From positions 248,001 through 312,000 of the forward strand of contig JAEUBA010000006.1 in the NCBI GenBank assembly GCA_018257865.1: 64,000 nucleotides of DNA, in the 5' to 3' direction. How positions within the stretch are numbered: the first letter of the stretch is position 1; every line of letters starts with the position of its first letter. The position numbers and the translations under genes are program-made. Positions 47,359 to 58,951 of this stretch are shown one piece after another. The notes beneath the pieces were generated by a model. It was given only the letters and a program-made list of their open reading frames with translations. It made no database searches and was not told the DNA's origin. The stretch comes from Stereocaulon alpinum. Taxonomy: Eukaryota; Ascomycota; Lecanoromycetes; Lecanorales; Stereocaulaceae.

Positions 47359-50300
47359 TTACTCATCATCGCTATCATCAAACACAGTGACACGTCCTCT
47401 CCTCCGTGCCGTCGAGACCACTGGCGCATCATCCTCGTCCTCATCAGCATCTCCTGTTTCCAAGACTTTTGCCCCCATGTTGCCCAGGCTGCCCTTAGAC
47501 GAATTTAGTTGCGTTTCCGCTTCATCAGCCTCTTTGGACAAAGACAATCCACCAAGCGGAGGCGACGATAATGGTGTCTCCTCATCTACACTCTCATCTT
47601 CGCTCGAGAGTGAAAGTGTGGTCTTAGGACGTTGAGGCGGCGAGGTAGAGTCGCTCGCGGTATCAGAGTCCACATCCATGTCTCTCTCCTTATCACCCTT
47701 CCCATCACCACTCCCCTCACTCTCATCCAAGAAACTCTCCCTCCTCCGCCTCTTACCCGTCTCACCCTTCCCAAAACCCTCACTCTTCCTTTTCCGACTC
47801 CCCTTCCCACTCGGCTTAACCCTCTCACCCTCCACAACCTTCTTAACCCTCCCAGCCCTCAACGCCTCCATAACTTTCTCCCCCTGTCCCTTCCTCCTCG
47901 CATCCTCCCTAGCAAAGAAATCCCGATCTTTCTCCACGTCGCTTTCATCATCGCTGTCCCTCACAAACTCATGACTTTTGATTTTCCGTCGTTTCTCGAG
48001 ATCAGCTAGTTCGCGCGCTTTGCGGCGCGCTGAGAGGGTTGCGTCGGAGAGAACGCCTTCTTCGTTATCGGAGAGGGCGGTGTGGCGCTTTCGTCGAGTT
48101 TTCTTGAGTGCGTCGAGGGCGGATTTATGGGGGTTGAGGTTTTTCATTTGGGGGCCGACGGGGAAGAGGAATTCTTCTAATGAGTCGTGGTCGCTGCCTA
48201 TACCGTCGCCTTCGCTATCGTCATCATACTCCACGCGTGCGGATTCTCCGGTAGGTTTGCGTTGGAGCATTTCCTCTGGTCTCCGCGGGCCATTTAGACT
48301 GTATTCAAACGTGGGGATCGTGCGGTGTTCTTCGATGATGTCGTGTTTGCGGCGTAGTTCGGCGGATGTTAGAGTGGACGGTATTATCCATGGTGTTTCT
48401 GGTGAGTCTTCTGTGTCTGAAGCTAGTTGTTCGAAGCCGGCGAGGGTTAGGAGGAGGCGGAGTTTGGGGTCTTTGTGCGTTAGGAGGCGGGTGGTTTCGT
48501 TGTTGGGGGTTGCTATTATGGAGGGAGGGTTTGGGGTGGGGGTTGGTCCTTCGGGTGTTGAGGTGTTGGGGGACTCCTGGGGTTGGGATTGGGCGACTAG
48601 TTGGCGAGCTGAGGCTTCGGCTTCCCAGGACTGGCGCTCGCTGGCTGCGGAGGCTAGGGTGTTGATGACCCAGTCTAGTTGGTCTCCTTTTTCGGCGTGG
48701 AGTACGGCTACAATGACACCAAGTTGTTGCTCGATGGGCAATGAACCTCGCACTTCGAGAGTTACGGGCTTTCGGGGTTTGAGCGATGTAGTCTGCTTCT
48801 CGTAGCCGTACTCGAGGTAGAACGTGGTGGACTTGATTTTGCTAAAGAGGAGCTCGACGAACAGCTCGGGTCTCTGCTCTAATTTTCTGGTCAACTTCTT
48901 AATCAGTTGTCTTATCAATTCATCCCATTCCTTGAAAATTGAACCAGTAGTGTCAAGGCCTTCGGGACCTTTGATCATTCTGTTGAACAGAGCAATGATG
49001 TCGAGGCGGAACAGCACAACGCTTAGATCTTGTTTGAAGGCTACCCGATAAAAGAATCGATGAGCCCGCTTTAGTTGCTCCGTGTCGAGGTCATTGTAGT
49101 ACTTGATGAATGCGACGAATGTGTCGACGCAGGCTTGCGTCATGAACTTGGCCGCGAAACGGTTGAAGTCGAATTTGCGCTCCCTGGACTCTCGTTCGGC
49201 TTCGGCGACATCTTCCATTTCTGACACTTGATCCTCATCGTCTTCATTGGTTTCATCTCGTTGCTGTGCAGCGGCTTTCTTAGACTTTCGGGCCCGTCGT
49301 CTAGATCGTACCTGCAGGTCGACGTTCTCTTTAGAATACCGTTCAAGTATTCGGAGGAAAACATGCGAAAGTTCCGTGCAGGAATTGAGGTAGCCGAAAC
49401 CTTGGTCCTTATAGCCTCGCAGGATAGTAATGATCCTGTCATGCGTGCTCTCTTCGTAGAAGATACGATGCTGAATATTCTCTGCAATTTCTTGGTCTTC
49501 TTCGAGAGGCGACTCTGACATGTCTTGGACAATGAGTAGAATCTGGGTGAAGCAACGCATGCCAGCTTGGACTTCTCGCCATGACTTGTGATCTAGTCGG
49601 TCTTGCATGAAGCGGTTCAGCAGGACGAAGGATTCTTGATTCAACACCGTTGCAATCAGGCCGAAACTATCGGGTTCGAAGAGCTCATCGATCTTCTTGT
49701 CTGCTTCTTTCTTCGTCCTTCGACGGACACGCTCTGCTTCGAGGAACCACGACACCAGGTAGAAGAATTGCTGTTTATGAGCCTCAAGCACTCTTTCGGC
49801 CTCACGCTCAATAGCTCTACGGATATGATTGAACAAGGGATTAAAGCTGGAATCGAGGAATTCCTCCACAAAACCGCGGAGGTGGGTTGCTGCAGGTTCT
49901 GTGAGTGCGACAGGCATGTCGAAGCGGTCGTACGCAACCTCTTCGTTCTTGATCCGCTGCTTAGGCTTGTTCCATCTTTTTGTCTGGTCCATTTTTGACA
50001 ATGTCTGCTGGCCATTCTTCAAGACATCTTGACCAGATACTATTGACATCCGAGCATCATCACGCTTCACCCAGATCATGGTGCCAAATCGATTATGCCT
50101 AGTAGGAGCATTCTTGGCATAGCTTCTGTGCATACCGGCTTCTTGTGCCAACAAAGATTTGAGCTCGTCGTTATTCTTCGACCTTAGTTGCTTCTTGTCC
50201 ATGAAAAGCTTCTCCACATCCACGCCCTTCAGCAGGTGAAATAAAACCTCCATGATGACAGTATCTTGAGTGTTAAAATCTTCGCCCATGTTAGAAGAAA

Positions 50301-51030
50301 TTGTAAGTAGTAGGGCTAGCACATCTTGTCGATGGAATGCTTCTATCGTCGCAGACCTTGAGACTTCGCTCTCTTTTCCTTCGTATGGTAGATTCTGTGG
50401 TGGCGAAATCATGGCCACATTTCGAAAGAAGTATAGGAGGAGCTTGATGATGCCTTCGTCGCGGGTGCCTCGTTCGCCCATCGGCAGAGCCATTGAAGGC
50501 AGTCCAACCCGTACAGCCGTTCGAAGTATGCTCGTTGACTCGTGCTCGAGTATCGAGCGTTTGTAGGATGTTTGCGCCAATTGTAGATATGGGATATGTC
50601 GATGGTGGTTCACGGTCATCTGCATGTCTGCTTTCTCAATCGGCCATGTCAAGGGAACCAAAAGTTCCAAACACGCAAGCGCTATCTTGGACTTAATCCT
50701 GTCCTCCGTCGCCGATTCTGGCCATGCTGCCAAAATCTCCAGCAGGTCCCCATTAACCAGATTTGCTTCTGCTAGACATCTTGCCACATCCAATCGATTC
50801 GCCTTCTCATCATGTAGTCTCAGCCACTTTTTAAGATCTTTGAGACATGCCAATGCATCATCCCCTAGCACGTAGCGTCCATCCTCATCAGCGCCTGTTC
50901 CACCAAGCTAATTGTACTGTTAGTGGTGGGACTACTGGAAGACGGAACGACGTACCGCTGAGACAAGACTGTAGACGTAAGCGCGGACTTCTGGATCTAC
51001 CGGGCTATGAGAAGTCTCCTCCAGCTCCAT
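47359..51030 (-). CDS. TOF1: Replication fork protection protein Tof1/Swi1 (Timeless)
   Basis: Exons 51030..50956 and 50907..47359 (48-nt intron) give 1207 residues. The first exon encodes MELEETSHSPVDPEVRAYVY. Exon 2 opens LGGTGADEDGRYVLGDDALA and runs into the Timeless N-terminal domain: DLKKWLRLHDEK, LLVPLTWPIEK, LQLAQTSYKRSILEH and GIIKLLLYFFRNVAMI. Later blocks include DSSFNPLFNHIRRAIERE, FFYLVSWFLEAER and RAHRFFYRVAFKQDLSVVL. The last 350 residues are highly charged and disordered (EDDAPVV, FDDSDDE). With Csm3/Swi3 it stabilises stalled forks and supports the S-phase checkpoint. Upstream lie MluI-box sequences, then the transposon. Confidence 0.95.
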
Positions 51031-51112
51031 TGTTGGGCAAGTATAAGACCAATGCCTGTAACATTTACATGTGAGGTACTCTACTGCCTTTACGTCAAGT
51101 CAGCCAAAGTTT

Positions 51113-51130
51113 ACGCGTTAGGAGACGCGA
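51113..51130. promoter_or_regulatory. MluI cell-cycle box pair upstream of TOF1
   Basis: ACGCGT at 51113-51118 and ACGCGA at 51125-51130 lie 83-100 bp upstream of the TOF1 start. ACGCGT is the core site of MBF-type G1/S regulators, which suits a replication gene. A third ACGCGT lies just beyond the transposon at 54695-54700. Confidence 0.5.
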
Positions 51131-51139
51131 CGGACGCTA

Positions 51140-51242
51140 CCCATATTCTAACAATCTCGCAACTTTCAAAATTTTCCCGTAGCGCCCCCACCAAATTTAG
51201 CTGCAAAACCTACACAACCTTCTACAGCCACCAACACGCCTA
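51140..51242 (+). repeat. Left terminal inverted repeat
   Basis: This matches the reverse complement of 54584-54686 at 100 of 103 positions. The three differences are transitions. Confidence 0.93.
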
Positions 51243-51399
51243 GAAACACCCCTAAACAGGCAGAATTAAGGCCAGTAACGCGTATAATTAGTCCTTCCTT
51301 AGTATAGCTACTTTATAATAATTACGCTAACCTCTTATACCCCCTAGTCCTTCGCTGCTATATATCTACCTCTCTCCTCCGTATATAAAGACTGTATCT

Positions 51400-52340
51400 A
51401 GCACCACCTCTTTACTAGATTAGATCTAATTATAATAGCTAGTATTAAGAGTTACTCGCCTTAAACCATACGTAAATATTAATATCTTATTAATATATTT
51501 AGCTCCTATACCCCTAAGCGCTATATAAAACGGGGTCTACTATATAAAATTCTTCCTACTTAGGGAGAGAGTCTCTATATTTTCCTAGCTATAAAGCCGT
51601 AGGCTTATCTAGATAAGATATAGCTATTCCTCTTTAATATATAGGGGGTTCTTATTTTAATTAAGCTAGTCTCTAAACTACTATAAAAGATAAAGATTAG
51701 TAGAAAGTCTCTACGCAGGGAGGCTATAGAACGCTTATATAAGTACTACTATAGCTTTAAGCTCGTAATAAGTGCTATAACTTATAATATAATTATCTGC
51801 CTAAATAAGAGTAGTGCTAATAAGTATACTACCTATTAAAAGTATAGGTAGGCCCCGTTTAGAATTATTCCTTAGGTAAAATAGCTACTAAAACGCTCTA
51901 AGAGATAGAGTATTCTTCTAGCTTATTACTTAGATAGAGTTCTTACCTATACTATATATTATAGCGGTATTAATAGACTAATCTTCGCTTACTTCCTTAA
52001 AGAGTAAGTCCTCCCTTATTATAGTCCTTTCCCTAGTCTAAGATTAGTACTTCTTATAGATAACTATTTAATATATCTAGTACTAGGAATTAAAGAGCTC
52101 TGCGATAAAGCTAGTATTATAGTCCGGTATTTACCCCTATACTCGCTAGACTTTAACCCTATTAAAGAGCTCTTTTTAGTAGCTAAGGCCTAGATAAAGC
52201 GATACTGCGAGATAGTATATACTATATCCTTTAAGGAGTTTATATATACTGCTATTACTACTTCTAATAAGCCCTAGAACGCTAGGGCTTACTTCTAATA
52301 TATAGGCTATATAGTTAGTAGTAGTAATTCTATATAGAAG
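51400..52340 (+). pseudogene. Tc1-family DD34E transposase relic
   Basis: One frame from 52059 reads DNYL, then RYLPLYSLDFNPIKELF (about 52125-52175). This is the Tc1 signature LPPYSPDFNPIEE with P-to-L and E-to-K changes. Exactly 34 residues separate the catalytic Asp (52059) from the position of the final catalytic Glu, now Lys. Upstream and downstream pieces (for example AKA, stop, IKRY) have stops where Trp is expected. The N-terminal helix-turn-helix region cannot be delimited. It is inactive. Confidence 0.85.
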
Positions 52341-53539
52341 TACTAGAGGGTAAGGCCCTACTTAAGGCTTAAATAAGGTTCTTAGCGGTAGATCCCCCGC
52401 AAATAATACTACTTTTACTAATCAGTACCCTGCCTTTAATCTCTAATATAATTTAATAATTCTAACACCGTTAGAAAGCCTATAATTAACGTAACTATTT
52501 ATCTAAGTCTTAAAAGATTATCTAGTATAGTAAGGAAGGAATACTAGTAGAAAAACTAATTAAGTATTATAATAGACCCTAAACGGGTACTCCTAAGTAC
52601 TAAGACTAATATACTAAGCCCTGACTTTAACTAAAGTCTAATCTGCAAAACACTTACTTTTAGTAAGTATTTAGATCTCGCTACCTCTACTATCTAGTCT
52701 TAGGTTATCTAGGGGCTCTTCCTTAATACCTACTAAGGCTATATTAACTAAATTATCTAAAGAGCTTCTCTAGCTACTATTCTAATACTCCTTAAGCTAG
52801 GTTTTTACCTCTATAGCGAGTCTCTTTCCTAATCCTAGTAGAATCTATATACGAATCTAGTTAGAATTCTTAAACTTACGTATATCTCTTACTATCTATA
52901 TCTCTTTCTCAACGATTCTAAGCGCTGACGTAATAGCAGATTATTCGCTATAATTCCTCCTAATCTACTAGTAAAAATACTCCCTCCGTAACTATCTTAT
53001 ATCTCCCTTAACCTAGACTAGGCTGCTGCCTTAGGCGGGCTTATAGCGTTTTTTAGCGGTAGAAGGATAAGATAGTAGTCTTATTTATATTTAATACTAA
53101 GGTAGTATTAGCTCAGGCGGAGGAGCTTACTAAGTAGAAGCTTAGTAAAAAAATAAGCTACTATAAGGATATTACCTAGGATAAAAAGAAGGTTACTAGA
53201 CTAGATAGTATAGATATTACGTTAGTAGCGCCAGCGGCTACTAGGGATTACTAAGGTTCTACTAGTATAATATTACTATTTAAAAACCTAGTAGTAATAC
53301 TATTAGTAGTATAGCTTCTTTATTTACTATCTCCTTCTCTATATCCTTCTACCTTTTCTTTACGCCTTACGCTTAAGAGTATATTAAGAAGAGCTTAATC
53401 TTAGTCGCCTTTAGAGGATTATTAATAGTAATACTACTCTTCCCCTTCGCTAAGGCCGTATTCCAGTCGCAAATTTATTTATTAAAGAGTTTAAGATATA
53501 TATAAGAAGCTCCCTTTAATTACTAGTAATAGTAGTTCT

Positions 53540-54240
53540 TATTACTATATATAATAGAGTCGTAAAACTATCTCTTTATTAACTTATATCCGTTTCGACC
53601 CTTCTTCTCATCTAATTCTTTTATTCTTTAATAGAATTCTTTCTACTTAGTAGTAATACTTATCCTTAGTTAAGTCTACCTCTTCTTACCCTTCTAGGGC
53701 TTCTTCTTCTTCTTCTTTCTCTTTAATTCTAAGTCTAAATCTAAGTCTAAATCCTCTAAGGAAGAGGTCTTAGTAGAGGATAGATTATTAGATAAAAACT
53801 AATATTTATCCTTTTAACCCTTACGCTTCTTTTTTAGTAGTAATATAGGTATAGAAGGAGTAGAACTCTTACTATCTAAAGAAGCCTCCTTTTAATTATA
53901 CTTATATAGTATCTTTACTATAATACCTTTTTTTTTATCTTTAAGCTACCTCTTTATAATACTACTAATATTATTCTACTTATTAGGGTCTCTATACTAT
54001 ATAGTAATATTAGCCTAGTTCCCTAAGTAAGTAACTACTACGGTAGCGTGCTAAAGAACTATCTTATATCCTTTAGTATCAGCCTTTTTAGAGACCTTAA
54101 TAATAGAGTCTCCGCTAAAGGTATTATAATCAAATTCTTCTAAAGACTTTATACTAGAGAATACCTCTTTACCTCGCTATAATACCGACTAACTAACCGT
54201 ATAGGGCGGAATAATTAGCTTAGGACTTAGTTAACTCTAC
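53540..54240 (-). pseudogene. Second, convergent gene in the transposon (RIP-decayed)
   Basis: A single - strand frame from about 54230 down to 53540 is open except at TAG/TAA codons that sit where Trp is plausible. It reads SPKLIIPPYTVS, RGKEVFSSIKSLEEFDYNTF, SGDSIIKVSKKADTKGYKIV, DPNK and SSIIKR. An acidic run (SLEDLDLDLDLELK) then leads into a poly-Lys stretch. No family is recognised. Its ends are uncertain: coding-like sequence continues below 53540 and the start may lie above 54240. An Arg/Lys-rich + strand frame at about 53030-53280 (AQAEELTK, KLSKKISYYKDI) may be a further fragment. Confidence 0.6.
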
Positions 54241-54583
54241 TAGCGCGCTAGAACCTTATTAATACTTAGGGCTTAGGGTAAAGCGGAGGTAGAGGTAGAG
54301 GTAGAGGTAGAGGTAGGGGCGGAGGCGCTGGGTTAGGAAAACCCTAATAGATCCTTAGTAGTAGTAGACTTCCTTAATATAGGCTTCCTTAAAGGCCTTT
54401 TCTATTACAGCGGCGGCGGTACAGCTAGTAGAGGTCTTCCTCTAGAAGAATACCCTAGCGGTCGTATAGCAGCGTTAAAAATAGCTTTAGCGGCAGCGTT
54501 AGGGTTATCTAGAATATAGGATCTTCTAGTAATACTATAGCAGGGCTTTATTACTACTGTTTTAGGAAGCTTTTATAAAGAAA

Positions 54584-54686
54584 TAGGCGTGTTGGTAGCT
54601 GTAGAAGGTTGCGTAGGTTTTGCAGCCAAATTTGGTGGGGGCGCTACGGGAAAATTTTGAAAGTTGCGAGATTGTTAGAATATGGG
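54584..54686 (-). repeat. Right terminal inverted repeat
   Basis: This is the inverted partner of 51140-51242, ending GATTGTTAGAATATGGG next to the TA duplication. Confidence 0.93.
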
Positions 54687-54694
54687 TATGGGTA

Positions 54695-54700
54695 ACGCGT
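54695..54700. promoter_or_regulatory. MluI box on the far side of the transposon
   Basis: ACGCGT lies 7 bp beyond the right TA duplication. Before the insertion it would have been about 26 bp from the ACGCGA box now at 51125. Confidence 0.4.
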
Positions 54701-54811
54701 AAAAGCCGAGGTTCAGCTCCCTTCAAGCCCTAATCAAATCCGACGTCACAAACATTCCTCTTTTCTCCTCCACCATACCTTTTTGCTACCTGGTTCCTGG
54801 ATTATTCACAC

Positions 54812-55910
54812 ATGAGAATGTCTTCTACTCTTCTAGCCGGAAGGCAATTGGCTAATGTGGCCGGCAATGCTGGAAGACGTTCGTTCAGTGCCAGCGCAAG
54901 TCTCACAGCAGTTGCAGAGGTCAAACGCTTAGGAGTGGTTGGGGCAGGGCAAATGGTAGGCATCAATAGTGGCATTGGGCTTCAAGGCTAGAATGACTAA
55001 GGCTGATTCAAGGAGGTCAGGGTCTAGGCATTGCACTTGTTGCTGCCCAAAAAGCCCATGTGCCAGTAACTCTGGTGGACAGCTCACAAGCTTCGCTGGA
55101 CAAGGGCATGCAGTTTGCGGGTCTGCACTCATTGCACTTACATCAAGAAACTCGAAGTTAACTCTGACGGCAGATAAACTCCTCGCAAAAGACGTCTCCA
55201 AACAGCGAATCTCACAATCCGATGCCGACTCCGCCCGCTCCCTCCTTACTCCAACGACGAAGATGGAGGATCTGTCGAACGCTGACTTCGTTATCGAAGC
55301 CGTGCCCGAGATACCCTCGTTGAAAAATGAGATCTTCGCTCAGCTAGCAAAGATTGCTCCTGCGCACGCCATCCTTGCTACAAACACCTCGTCGATCTCA
55401 ATTACCAAGATCGCCGCGGCCACTGTCCCCCCTGGTGATCCAACAAACTTGGCGAACGCGTCTCGCGTTATCAGCACCCATTTCATGAATCCAGTACCAA
55501 TACAAAAGGGTGTCGAAATAATAAGCGGGTTGCAAACATCGCAGGACACGTTAGAGACAGCCGTTGAATTCTGCAAACGCATGGGAAAGATACCGTCTCA
55601 GTCTGCAGACTCGCCAGGCTTTCTCGCCAACCGAATTTTAATGCCTTACATTAACGAAGCCATCATCTGCTTAGAAACGGGGGTGGGCAGCAAAGAGGAT
55701 ATTGATAACATAATGAAGAACGGGACAAACGTTCCTATGGGACCGCTGCAGTTGGCGGATTTTATTGGCATTGATACGTGTCTAGCGATAATGAAGGTGT
55801 TGCATGAGGAGACGGGAGACAGCAAGTACAGACCCGCGGTACTATTGAGGAAGATGGTAGATGCTGGCTGGGTGGGAAAGAAGTGTGGGAAGGGTTTCTA
55901 TGATTACTGA
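54812..55910 (+). CDS. Mitochondrial 3-hydroxybutyryl-CoA dehydrogenase
   Basis: Exons 54812..54955, 55021..55120 and 55174..55910 (introns 65 and 53 nt) give 326 residues. The N-terminus (MRMSSTLLAGRQLANVAGNA, then GRRSFSAS) has no acidic residues and looks like a mitochondrial targeting sequence. LGVVGAGQMGLGIA is the NAD-binding loop, restored by splicing intron 1. Further blocks are ADFVIEAVPEI, LATNTSSISIT, STHFMNPVP (with the catalytic His), DSPGFLANRILMPYINEA and GTNVPMGPLQLADFIGID, ending VGKKCGKGFYDY. It interconverts 3-hydroxyacyl-CoA and 3-ketoacyl-CoA with NAD, as in mitochondrial beta-oxidation. The transposon ends 126 bp upstream. Confidence 0.95.
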
Positions 55911-56082
55911 TATAGGCCACCTTACTGGAAATACAGATGAAGTAGGGCTATCTCGTTCTGATTGCTGTAGAACATGTTATTAGTCGTATGCTAAGATAGA
56001 AGCTAATGCGGCCACCACCAGTAATGCGTTAACGACGTTCGAAGGCTCGCTAAAACTTGCTATCTTACCAGACTTTCAGGGC

Positions 56083-57508
56083 ATGGTTGGGCATAGTTGC
56101 ATGCGGTACCCCACTGCTTTCCATTGCATAAAGCTACGACTCTCCCTTTTCACATCCTCTTTCGTGTTTTTTCTGATTCGGTTCTCTACTCTATCTGTCG
56201 CATCGCTTCCTACTACTATGGCTTTTCGTTTCGCTCCTACAGCTCCTTTCGCAAAGCCCAATGGGGTTGTCGGACCTGTTGCTGAAGAGATAGCAAAAAG
56301 CTTCCCTAACTCTTCGTTGTTACCTTGGATCATGTATGCCAATAATCTACAGACGGAAGCTATGAATAAAGACTTGGATGACACACAGGTTGAAGCGTTT
56401 CTTGAGCATATTCAACCATGCTCAATAGGGGGCACACTTGCAAATTGCTCTGAAGTTTGCCAGAACAAAACCTATCTCTTCGACCCTCTGAACCTCGCGA
56501 ACATTGTTGCCTGTGGCTCTTGGGCTTCGACTTGTAGTATGGCGATGGCAGTGTCCGATTTCAGCTTCTTTCCACCGACGCTGTTTGCTGTCTTCGAGCA
56601 GGTAGGCTTAGGCCTAGCGAATGATACTTGCGGAGACCTAGCTGTCGTCCGAGAGAATGTCATGGATTGCTTCACAGACTTCTGTGTGGGGGCGCGTTGT
56701 AGCACGGCCAGAGGCATACATACGCCATGTCCTTGCACCAATCAGCAACTATTCTTAGGGAACCGGTCTACACCAGCGCCTCATTTGTTTGAGTTATGTG
56801 GTCCAAGGGCTCTGGACCTAGATATTGGTGGGATAGGGGTAGGCAAACCATACTTGGCAATGCTTGAAAAGCTAGTTGCACTAATGCTATCATGATAAGG
56901 TGTTAATATCGCTCGTCTTACAGAGCACCATCCTCATCATCTCGGGCATCACCATCAGACATCTGGAGCGACATGCGGAGAGACACTCAACTTTACGGCA
57001 GGAAAGGTTCCTCGCCTTAGTCACGGCTATCGTAAAGTTCTCGAAATCTCAGTGCAACTGGGTTGGTTTCCTACAAATTGCTTCCTACTACCTCAAGAAC
57101 ACGCAGCTCTATCTAAGTCTTTACCATTTCCTTGATTACGACTTTCTATATACCGTGGGGATGATGGGTTTTGTCCAGATTTCATTTAATTATATTGTGA
57201 TTGCCATATACAGTCATCTGTCATTTGGCATCTTGCTCTTATCTTCCATTGCCTGGTTTCTTTCCTCCTACATTGTATGGACTTTCTCCTGCGGAACCTT
57301 TGATGTATCTGGGTACACTGCATTCAATGCAGCCAAACTTGGCTCATGTGGAGGTTTCTCTCCCAATCTTATAGCAGAGTTGTGGTGTGGGAACAGGGAT
57401 AGCGTCACGAAGTTGGGGACCAAATCAACTTGGCTTAGCAACTTGGAATGGCTGATCGGGGGTTACATCTTGGTGTTGCTGGTATTTAATGTACTTGAAG
57501 TTTCTTAG
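56083..57508 (+). CDS. Multi-span membrane protein with cysteine-rich N-terminal part
   Basis: Exons 56083..56838 and 56900..57508 (61-nt intron) give 454 residues. Splicing joins LDIGGIG to VLISLVLQSTILIISGITI, the first strong membrane segment. Exon 2 holds about four or five spans (for example FGILLLSSIAWFLSSYIVW and GGYILVLLVFNVLE). The N-terminal half has at least ten Cys (PCSIGGTLANC, CDF-type spacing, CVGARC, PCPC) and N-glycosylation sequons, so it probably faces outside or the lumen. Three starts are possible (56083, 56101, 56218); 56083 is used because it includes a hydrophobic leader. The family is uncharacterised. Confidence 0.7.
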
Positions 57509-58951
57509 CTTCTTAGCGCAACGATGAGTTCGAAACGTTCTCAATATCACCAAGGCTTGCATCACAGGTTAGATCGCGCCAAGCACGCCTTCCGATGATG
57601 ATCATAGGCTGAAGATTACCAGTCTCTCTGTTGTTACCGTCGTTTGGGTGTTAGTTCTACATATAACGTCCAGTCATCCGCAACGCTACCGTAGAAGGAC
57701 TTGGTCATTCGGTCAAATTGTTGCAATGTTGGTCTAGGGTCATAAGCTCAGAATTTAGAGACTTTGACAATCACAATTCTCCATCAACAACGCGACTGAC
57801 TCGTGTTATAGATGGGATGACTAAAGGCGCACTGTATCTGGGTATATTAGCGAGTCCCTATAACTTTCACGGCATGCACTAATTGTTGCCCCTTTCTGTA
57901 CTATGTGTTGGAAACGGAACGTATGACCTTGTCTCCATTCCGAATTTATACGCCGACGCTTTTCCTTTGTTCCGTTCAAAGCCTGATATACTCCACCTCC
58001 AGTATAGCGCTTATCGCCCATCAGACCTTCAGCAAATCAATCAGACTTTCATTGTATTCAAAGTAAGAATTGATTCTTTGGCCATATCATAGCTATCGCC
58101 ATCTGGACATTTTGATCCGCACTTTAGTATCTTATCCAACTCGCATATACATTAAGATCATCGATAGGCAATCTAGCGCACATATTCACAACTCCCTTCG
58201 TGTTCAGGTGGTCAACGCGGTGTCCGCTACGAAGCTTCATTCTGATCTTTCGATGTTGGGTGTATCAAGTCCAGAATAGAGCATGAGTCACAGTCCCCTA
58301 AAATTTGGAGACATGTCGAAATGGGAGCTCTGAGTATGAGAATATCTAATCGATCCCTGTCTGAACCAAGGTACAGACTCCAATATTCGGCGGCAAGTGA
58401 TTTAAATGCAAATCTGGATGTTTTCACATGCTGAACTTCCGTTCTGGACAAAAGCTAGAAAACGAAAAAGGGTTGGCCCAGCCCTGCCACAGAGATGAGC
58501 CGTGGAAAGATTAGGGATTTCGTAACAGCTTTACGATTTCAGATGCATAACAACTCAAGTTGCTCAAATGGTAGGGCGCTGTGTTCAGTGCAATCTCTAA
58601 TTTGGCGCTAACAGTTCTCAACATGTGCCGTTAGTGGAGTTCTTCTGCGCACTTTGCAAATTGAATATTGATGAGGGACTTTACTGGTCTTGCACACGTT
58701 TAAACGAATCCGAAGCATGGCCTACTTAGCTCAGCCTTCCAGTATCATATGCTCTGTATCAGTGTTTCGCACACCCAGAGGCACAATGTATACTTCCTTA
58801 CGTGAAGCTCGCCTCGATCACATGCTCTTCCTGTATATGAGAAGATTTCCTTGAACCAACAGAAACGTATAAAGTTCCTCTCTGCCGCACGAACAAAATC
58901 ACCTCCAGATCATCATCTTCCAATTTACGCCCATTCCATCCTCCAGCCGAG
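57509..58951. other. Intergenic, nothing recognised
   Basis: This is 1.4 kb with only short frames. A sequence like a tRNA D-arm occurs near 58565 but no complete tRNA is present. Confidence 0.5.

Larger units (their letters stand above)
51140..54686. mobile_element. RIP-degraded Tc1/mariner-type DNA transposon (3.5 kb)
   Basis: Terminal inverted repeats of 103 bp begin CCCATATTCTAACAATC. A TA flanks both ends (51138-51139 and 54687-54688). The interior is extremely TA-rich and nearly devoid of CA/TG dinucleotides, the mark of RIP. It carries a transposase relic on the + strand and a second decayed gene on the - strand, convergent with it. At 3,547 bp it is about twice the usual size for a fungal Tc1/mariner element. 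Confidence 0.93.

Noticed and set aside
47632..48805. Long open frames on the + strand opposite TOF1
   Set aside because: They are antisense shadows of the Ser/Asp/Glu-rich C-terminus of TOF1.
58560..58640. tRNA-like D-arm (TGCTCAAATGGTAGGGCG) and a similar piece near 10700
   Set aside because: No B-box (GGTTCGANNCC) or acceptor stem follows at the right distance, so no tRNA gene is called.
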